DNA of 64,000 bases from Lampris incognitus (lineage: Eukaryota; Chordata; Actinopteri; Lampriformes; Lampridae): positions 68,315,477 to 68,379,476 of the forward strand of contig NC_079212.1 of NCBI RefSeq assembly GCF_029633865.1, read 5' to 3'. Shown here piece by piece: positions 56,281 through 64,000 of the stretch. A model generated the notes under the pieces. The model did no database searches and was not told the origin of the DNA. It saw only the letters and a program-made list of their open reading frames with translations. Position 1 is the first letter of the stretch. Every line of letters begins with the position of its first letter. A program made the translations under genes and the position numbers.

Positions 56281-57375
56281 CCAGCAAAAGAGATAACAGG
56301 GAGTGACGTGGCTCTATAACGAAGTAGTATATCGCAGCTGTCCCTTTAACTCACATACTATATATAGTATCCTGGAAGATGGCACATGTATGTAGTATGT
56401 AGTACATAGTATGTGATGTCGGATGCAACCTGGAGAGAGCTCAAGGCTGCAGGGACACAGACATGCATAGCTCTCTCCTAGACACGACTTTGATCATTTT
56501 TAATCTCTGGTGTTTTCAAATAAGTCTTAGTAATTTTAACAAACAGGCTGTTGAGCCTCACTCACCATCTGTGTCGGTGTGTCTGTGCTGAAGAGCCCCG
56601 GCTGTGCGCAGATTTGCCGAGAGGTATCATTTTTTCGGGTTAATAAGTACCAATCGATTTGCTATAACTGTTTTAGCTCTCTGAGTGCAGCCAGTTCTCA
56701 GGAGGTTGAGTTCACAAGACTCTTTATTGATAGCTAGCTAGTTGGTTAATTTGCATAATGTTGCTAGGCAACTATTCAAAAACAGATCAGCTGACAAACT
56801 GACTGATTATGGATGGTGTGGACAACCGGGGGTAGAGTTTTTAAAGGCACGTCGTCATATTACACAACAGTAATACTTCTAAGATTATTTTACAATTAAC
56901 AAACCTTCCATAAAAACATGACCTTGTACTGGACCTGTAATGAATGTATTTAATGAATGTATTGGTTCAGCAGTGGAAACCTGTTTGGGATGGGATGGGA
57001 GCAACATTAACTAATCTGAAGCCTGGAGATGTTATCGCAGCACTCTGACATGCCAGTTCCAGCCACACCTCCCCGTACCCCCAGAGTAGTCCAACCTAAA
57101 GTAGGCAGAGAGTAATCTGACCCCCCCTCACCACCCCAACCCACCCCCACTGTGGGAATTAATGGACTGGACAAAGCTATGACCCAATAACAATCCTCTG
57201 CTTGGCTGCAGCCCTGAACCATCAACTAGCCCTGCAGGCAACATAGAGGACTGATCTCTTGCCCATCACCTCTGCTGCAGCGGGGCAGCTCTGTTGTCTG
57301 GTGTGGGGTCTAATCTGTAGCCTCCCTCCCCTGACCCCCTTTACCACACATAAACTGAGACAGAGCTACAAAGAA
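56281..57375. other. unique sequence, no gene recognised
   Basis: Short TATG/TAGT-rich stretch at 56345-56420. No gene identified. Confidence 0.4.
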
Positions 57376-57387
57376 GGAATCATGAAT

Positions 57388-58093
<706 letters not shown>

Positions 58094-58198
58094 TCCGGGT
58101 AATTACCATTGTAAAAAAATAAAAGAACCAGTTTGTTTTGTGTTTGTTTTTGTACAGCATGCTGATCTGAGATGTTTTTAAAAAGCAAAACAAAACCT

Positions 58199-58235
58199 CA
58201 GTACCCTCAGTACCCTCAGTACCCTCAGTACCCCT
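58199..58235. repeat. 10-bp tandem repeat (cagtaccctc) x4
   Basis: Four perfect or near-perfect units. Confidence 0.9.
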
Positions 58236-58239
58236 TATA

Positions 58240-58940
58240 CCTGTGTGTTTGTAAAAGTATTCATCGAGCTATCAAGTTAACAAGTCCGATAAATGCTTTT
58301 GATAAGCTGTCAAAACTGCCCTATTACTTTTCGAGTCTCCAAAACTGAGCGTTGAATTAATCTTCCTCAGTAACAATGGCGGACACACACAGACGCACAC
58401 AGACGCACACAGCGACAGACCTATTACCTCCTGGCCTACTTCCTCGCCTGACTGCCTCATGCTGGCTGCGACGTGAAACCAAGTGGATGAAGTGCCCTGC
58501 AGAGCCTGCTCCTCAATGACCTGCACTGCACGCACATTAAGGCTGCTGTTGTGTTCCGGGGCAACACGACACACAGCAGTGTGTAACGGCAGAGGAAAGA
58601 CTCCGCATGATCTTCTTTCAACCTGAAATGTGACGAATTCTCCTACAGGGACCCCAGCGTTAGAGCATGTGTTCATATTTCCATGAAAGCTGTACTCCGC
58701 TAGCGTACTAAGACTGCCGTAGTCACCAGCGAGCCCTGAGACAAGGGTGGTAGCCACAACGTGAGGACAACACAAGGCCTCAGGGAGAATAAGCACAAAT
58801 GAAAGCTGCCATTTTTTGCAAAACCATTTCCATCAGTCTCAAGTAAGAACCACATGTAGACCACATGGGGTTTTGTATCAACTCCAACTCCTTCTACATC
58901 TACAGTCGTGTCAAAAACACTGCAGCAAGCCCGTTCAAAC
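58240..58940. other. unique sequence, no gene recognised
   Basis: Minus-strand open frame of 174 codons (58796-58272) with no known motif. Confidence 0.35.
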
Positions 58941-58945
58941 CTCCA

Positions 58946-59098
58946 GCCATCCATCCACCCATCCATCCAGCCGTCCATCCATTATCTGAACCGCTTATCC
59001 TGCTCTCGGGGTCGCAGGGATGCTGGAGCCTATCCCATCAGTCATTGGGCGGCAGGTGGGGAGACACCCTTGTCAGGCTGCCAGGCCATCACACACAC

Positions 59099-59176
<78 letters not shown>

Positions 59177-59397
59177 ATACCTAAGGACAATTTAGTACGG
59201 CCGATTCACCTGACCTACATGTCTTTGGACTGTGGGAGGAAACTGGACACCCTGGAGGAAACCCACGCAGACACGGGGAGAACATGCAAACTCCACACAG
59301 AGGACGACCCGGGACGACCCCCAAGGCTGGACTACCCCAGGGCTCGAACCCAGGACCTTCTTGCTGTGAGGCGACCGCGCTAACCACCGCGCCACCC
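58946..59397 (-). mobile_element. tRNA-derived SINE (family A), full length, with (GT)n
   Basis: Head at the right (gtggcgcggtggttagcgcg, B box GGTTCGAGCCC), body, an internal CA run (about 59090-59174) and tail ending ggataatggatggacgg on the minus strand. Confidence 0.88.
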
Positions 59398-60014
59398 CCA
59401 GTTCAAACAGCAGTGATGTAAATCAGAACCAGAACCAGAAACAGAATGCTTTATTCATAAGTCTCTTATTGTTCCCGGAAGTCTGTCAGGAGGGGATAAA
59501 ACAGGTGAACGGTTTCGTCGATGAGCATCATGGTGCCGCTCTCATGACCACGATTTGGGCTCCTCCAACAAGTCGACCATGGAAGACGTCCACACGGCAG
59601 CAGTCATGTCAGCTGGTTCTTCATGGACACCCAGCTGGACGGAAGACTTGTCGGCCTGGTAGAGCTTCTGTCTTACTCACGGATGGCCGACGACAGACGG
59701 GCTGTCCAGGAGAGCTGAAGCCTCCGAGGGTTGCTTGTGAGGCTGGGTGCTGACTACATTCATTTTGGAAAAACTCCCTCCATCTGAGTAGACGAGACAG
59801 AAGAAGAAGATGACAGAAGAAGAAACGCTCAACAAATAAATAGTAAATGGAAAAATGTAAAACCGGAAGAAAGATTTCAAGGATGTGGAGAGAGGAGCAC
59901 AAAACCCCAAGAATAAAGATAACAACGTGGTGAGATGCTGTTGAAACGTCGGAGCGCTCTGCCAGAGGAAATCAGGAGAACCTCAAATGAACAAGTAAAG
60001 ACAACAGTCCAAAG

Positions 60015-60130
60015 GAGTTGAATCAGGTGCAACTGGACTTGGTATATATCCATGAAGACGTTTCACCTCTCATCCAAGAGGCTTCCTCAGTCCGTGCCTT
60101 TCTGACTAGACCAAGCTAGTGTGACTGGCT
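60015..60130. repeat. Penelope-type terminal repeat fragment
   Basis: gaagacgtttcacctctcat then ccaagaggcttcctcagt is a fish repeat I associate with Penelope-like element ends. Confidence 0.45.
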
Positions 60131-60185
60131 GGTGACGAGACTCAGATATCTAGCCCTCTAAATATCTGGTGATGAGACTTAGATA

Positions 60186-60257
60186 TTTAGAGGCTCGAAC
60201 CCAGGACCTTCTTGCCGTGAGGCGACCGTGCTAGCCGCTGCGCCACCGTGCCGCCAT
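60186..60257 (-). mobile_element. SINE head (family A)
   Basis: The minus strand carries the tRNA-like head, ggcgcagcggctagcacggt, and B box GGTTCGAGCC only. Confidence 0.75.
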
Positions 60258-60799
60258 TTTCAACCGGATTGCAAAACTTGGTTTTTCAAATGATTTCAGG
60301 AGCAGACGACGTGGCCAGTGAAGAAGGTCTGACCCCTGCTGGTTTAACCACAGACCTCAGGGATGGGTGACGCGGCGGGCAGGTGCACCTCCTAATCACT
60401 GGTGGGTGAAACCCGCATAGCTCCCTACAAACCCGACAACTAATTTGTGTATATATTTATAGTGAGGCGCGAGCACACCGCGGTGTTGCCGGGCAGCGGG
60501 AGGGGCTTTGGTAAAGTGTGTAAAAATGTAACGTTTGGCCACAAAATGATAAAATAGTAACGATTCACTTTCTGTACATGTAGTAGCTCCTTTGCAGTCG
60601 CGTGGTTTTTGCCCACTGGAGGCGCTGTACAAACCATTACTGCCTTATAGCCTAATATAAGCACCTAATATATAAGCAGCACGTCTGTCGGCTGGCTGGT
60701 GTGTTGTCACGTGCCAGTGGTGGTGTTCCTCCTCGCGGTCTGCGGTCTGGCGTTGAATGGATCCGTCTGCTTTCTCTTATACGGGTCGAACACTTTCGT

Positions 60800-61530
60800 G
60801 ATCAGCCGGATTAGATGTGCGGGACAGACATCCACACAGAGGCAGGGGGACAACGGTCATGGCGCGTATCGTGCCAAACTGTTCCAAAGGTCCCATCCGA
60901 AACCAGCCCACTGCAACTAAACACGCGTCCGCAGGCGGGTCCGCGAATATGAGTCGTTTTATACAGAGCTGCTGGCCCCCAACCATGTCCGGTCTCACCC
61001 GACACACCAATACAGCAGACGTGACGAGCGGCTGCCAGGAGCCGGCCGGGATGCTGCAGGCAGAGCAGCAACCAGGAAACGCATGCGGTCAGTGTGCAAC
61101 ACAGGAAGTACTGACTCTCGTTCCTTTCCAGTAACTCAGGCACAGACAAGTGCAGACGGTACCACCTGCTTGGATGCACACTAGACCACAACATACCGTG
61201 CTGGTGTGCATACAGCACACAGAGCACTTATCAGCCCACGCAACACCATGGCGCGATAGAAACCTGCATGCAAATGCCAGCAAGACGGTGCCTCCGTCCG
61301 CCAGAAACCACGTGGAGGCTGAAGCAGAAGTGACCGGCCGTGAACTGCTAAAAGAAAACTTCACCACGCAAACTTCCCCGTTTCAGCCTGACTCAACACC
61401 GTCACTCAACACCGTGACTCAAGGTATGGCGGCGAGCCGCTTCCACTCACGCCTCGCTGCACACACACGCGCCTGGGCTCTCATTTGCAAAGACGCACGT
61501 GTGCACGGCCACGTGCACCTACACACTTAA
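60800..61530. promoter_or_regulatory. CpG-rich unique segment, possible CpG island
   Basis: CG dinucleotides are clearly denser than in the neighbouring repeat DNA (e.g. acacgcgtccgcaggcgggt), and no repeat family was recognised. It might mark a promoter of a gene beyond the right edge or a distal slco4a1 promoter. No transcript evidence. Confidence 0.25.
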
Positions 61531-61805
61531 GAATTCACAGCTACGTTTCCACACAGCCAAACACGCTTCCAGCCAGCCAGAGAGCTGCGATACTGACATT
61601 ATTCATATTCATAACTGAAGGCGACTGGATGCCAACAGAGGCAATATCCGTTTGCCATGCCTAAAATGAGGAACAGGTGGAAGATGTAGGGCGAAGAAAC
61701 CGTCCCCTAATCCGGACCAGACTCGCCGGGGAGGCAGGCCTGCAGACCTCATGCACCGAGTCTTCCAAAAGTATTTCCACACCAACAGCATTTAAGACCA
61801 GTGCC

Positions 61806-62590
61806 GTTTTATCACATCCCCAAACATACCATCATACATACAACCATCATACATACAACCATCACACATACAACCATCATACATACAACCATCACACATA
61901 CAACCATCACACATACAATCATCAATCATACAACCATCACACATACAACCATTATACATACAACCAGCATACATACATCCATCACACATACAACCATCAA
62001 ACATACAACCATCACACATACAACCACCATACATACAACCATCACACATACAGCCATCACACATACAACCATCATATATAAAACCATCACTCATACAACC
62101 ATCACACATACAACCATCATACATATAACCATCACACATACAACAGTCACAATACAGTCATCATACATACAACCATCAAACATACAACCATATATTTAAC
62201 CATCAAACATACAACCATCATACATGTAACCATCATACATACAACCATCACACATATAACATCACCCATATAACCATCATACATACAACCATCACCCATA
62301 CAACCATCATACATACAACCATCACACATACAACCATCACACATATAACCATCATACATACAACCATCATACATACATACAAACATCACACATAAAACCA
62401 TCACATATACAACCATCACACATACAACCATCACACATACAACCATCATACATACAACCATCATATATAAAACCATCACACATACAACCATCATGCATAC
62501 AACATCACACATACAACCATCATGCATACAACATCACAAATACAACCATCATACATACAACCATACATGCAACCATCATACATACACCCC
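61806..62590. repeat. 15-bp minisatellite
   Basis: The unit is accatcacacataca with c/t variants (accatcatacataca), about 50 units with a few short breaks. Confidence 0.95.
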
Positions 62591-63049
62591 GCAACACGGG
62601 CTGACTGCTGGTGTGGGTGGCTTCATGGGCGGCGGTGGAAAATATCCGGTTTCTTCACTGCAAAAGCTGAGCCACAAAAGTACTGTTTTACACAAGAACA
62701 TAAATAGTCAAAAGAAGAAGCAAATCAACCCACTCTTTAATTTGCCTGTTTCTCTTCGCAGGGCCGGCCCGTGGGTCTGCTGGGCCCTAGGCGGGATCTT
62801 GAAAATGCCCCCCCCCCCAGGCGAGATCTCGACACCCCCCAAACTAACAAATAATAATACAAATAAAATCGGACAGGCAACAATGATATTACTTTTAAAA
62901 TATTTATGAATAGTGCTATAATGTACTAAATTGTACAAAATGTATGTTTTTTGTATACTGAAATTGTTTGTTAATGTACCCCTACAAACTTTGTTAAAAA
63001 TAAAATAAAAACATTGGTCACAAAAAAAAGTAGTGCTACAATGTATATT

Positions 63050-64000
63050 TGGCAGTATAGCCCACAGTAGTTCCCAGTATATTTCTCAGTATAACTCACT
63101 CAGTATATTTCTCAGTATAACTCACTCAGTATATTTCTCAGTATAAGTCACAGTATATCTCTCAGTATAACTCACTCAGTATATTTCTCAGTATAAGTCG
63201 CAGTATATCTCTCAGTATAACTCGCAGTATATCTCTCAGTATAACTCGCAGTATATTTCTCTGTATAACTCGCAGTATATTTTTCTGTATAACTCGCAGT
63301 ATATCTCTCAGTATATCTCGAAGTATAACTCGAAGTATATCTCTCAGTATAATTCGCAGTATATTTCTCAGTATAACTCGCAGAATATCTCTCAGTATAA
63401 CTCGAAGTATATCTCTCAGTATAACTCGCAGTATATTTCTCAGTATAACTCGCAGTATATCTCGCAGTATATTTCTCAGTACAACTCGCAGTATATCTCT
63501 CAGTATAACTCGCAGTATATTTCTCAGTATAACACAGTATACCTTTCAGTATAACTCGCAGTATATTTCTCAGTATAACTCACTCAGTATATTTCTCAGT
63601 ATAAGTCGCAGTATATCTCTCAGTATAACTCACTCAGTATATTTCTCAGTATAAGTCGCAGTATATCTCTCAGTATAACTCGCAGTATATCTCTCAGTAT
63701 AACTCGCAGTATATTTCTCAGTATAACTCGCAGTATATTTTTCTGTATAACTCGCAGTATATTTCTCATTATAACTCGCAGTATATCTCTCAGTATAACT
63801 CGCAGTATATCTCTCAGTATAACTCGCAGTATATTTCACAGTATAACTCGCAGTATATTTCTCAGTATAAGTCGCAGTATATTTCTCAGTATAACTCGCA
63901 GCATATTTCTCAGTATAATTCGCAGTATATTTCTCAGTATAAGTTGCCGTATATTTCTCAGTATAACTCGCAGTATATTCCTCAGTATAACTCGCAGTAT
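63050..64000. repeat. 24-bp tandem repeat reaching the right edge
   Basis: The unit is cagtatatctctcagtataa plus ctcg, with t/c variants and some half units, about 39 copies in view. The end is not reached. Confidence 0.96.

Noticed and set aside
62758..62840. gggccggcccgtgg, resembling a MITE end
   Set aside because: No second terminal repeat recognised.
61677..62909. His/Thr- and Cys/Asp-rich frames on both strands
   Set aside because: 15-bp minisatellite translations.
63050..64000. Regular repeat resembling a CRISPR array
   Set aside because: Contiguous 24-bp tandem units with no unique spacers, in a vertebrate genome.

Overview
This is a piece of a teleost fish genome, probably a percomorph or other acanthomorph. 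The evidence is one spliced vertebrate gene lying in very repeat-rich DNA. The repeats are families typical of fishes: Rex1, RTE, L2 and Tx1/L1 LINEs, Tc1 and hAT transposons, tRNA- and 5S-derived SINEs, Penelope and gypsy remnants, and long CA and GA microsatellites. There is no prokaryotic operon, CRISPR array or phage signal.

The one clear host gene is slco4a1 (organic anion transporter OATP4A1), on the minus strand. Six coding exons can be placed by protein similarity, splice sites and phase: 30068-29216, 12028-11938, 11772-11651, 10906-10795, 4384-4230 and 1032-747. Their lengths sum to 1619 nt and the phases agree at every junction. The Kazal-like loop and the last membrane segments lie beyond the left edge. 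The first coding intron is 17 kb and almost entirely transposon debris.

Layout. 1-12 kb: slco4a1 exons with RTE, SINE, gypsy-integrase, Penelope and 5S-SINE fragments in the introns. 12-29 kb (intron 1): a three-level nest in which an integrase-like element (about 13.97-19.5 kb) is split by an hAT (14749-19049), which is split by a full-length RTE LINE (15015-18157), both insertions with perfect target-site duplications. A Tx1/L1 LINE, a Rex1 LINE broken by two insertions, an L2 fragment and several MITEs follow. 29-30 kb: first coding exon. 30-47 kb: hAT MITE, two arrays of one 24-bp minisatellite, an L2 LINE, a nearly intact Tc1 transposon and a 1.2-kb Tc1-derived palindrome. 47-64 kb: mostly tandem repeats (22-bp array 48.99-50.34 kb, about 55-bp array 52.98-53.72 kb, 0.7-kb GA tract 57.4-58.1 kb, 15-bp array 61.8-62.6 kb, 24-bp array to the right edge), with SINEs, a deleted gypsy and little recognisable unique sequence.

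No undescribed multi-gene system is visible. The points most worth checking are the (TG)45 tract that directly abuts an slco4a1 splice acceptor, the near-perfect 534-bp-arm palindrome, the nested insertions with readable order, an unclassified palindromic element inside a gypsy integrase, and the RTE ORF that is open but lacks the expected endonuclease glutamate.
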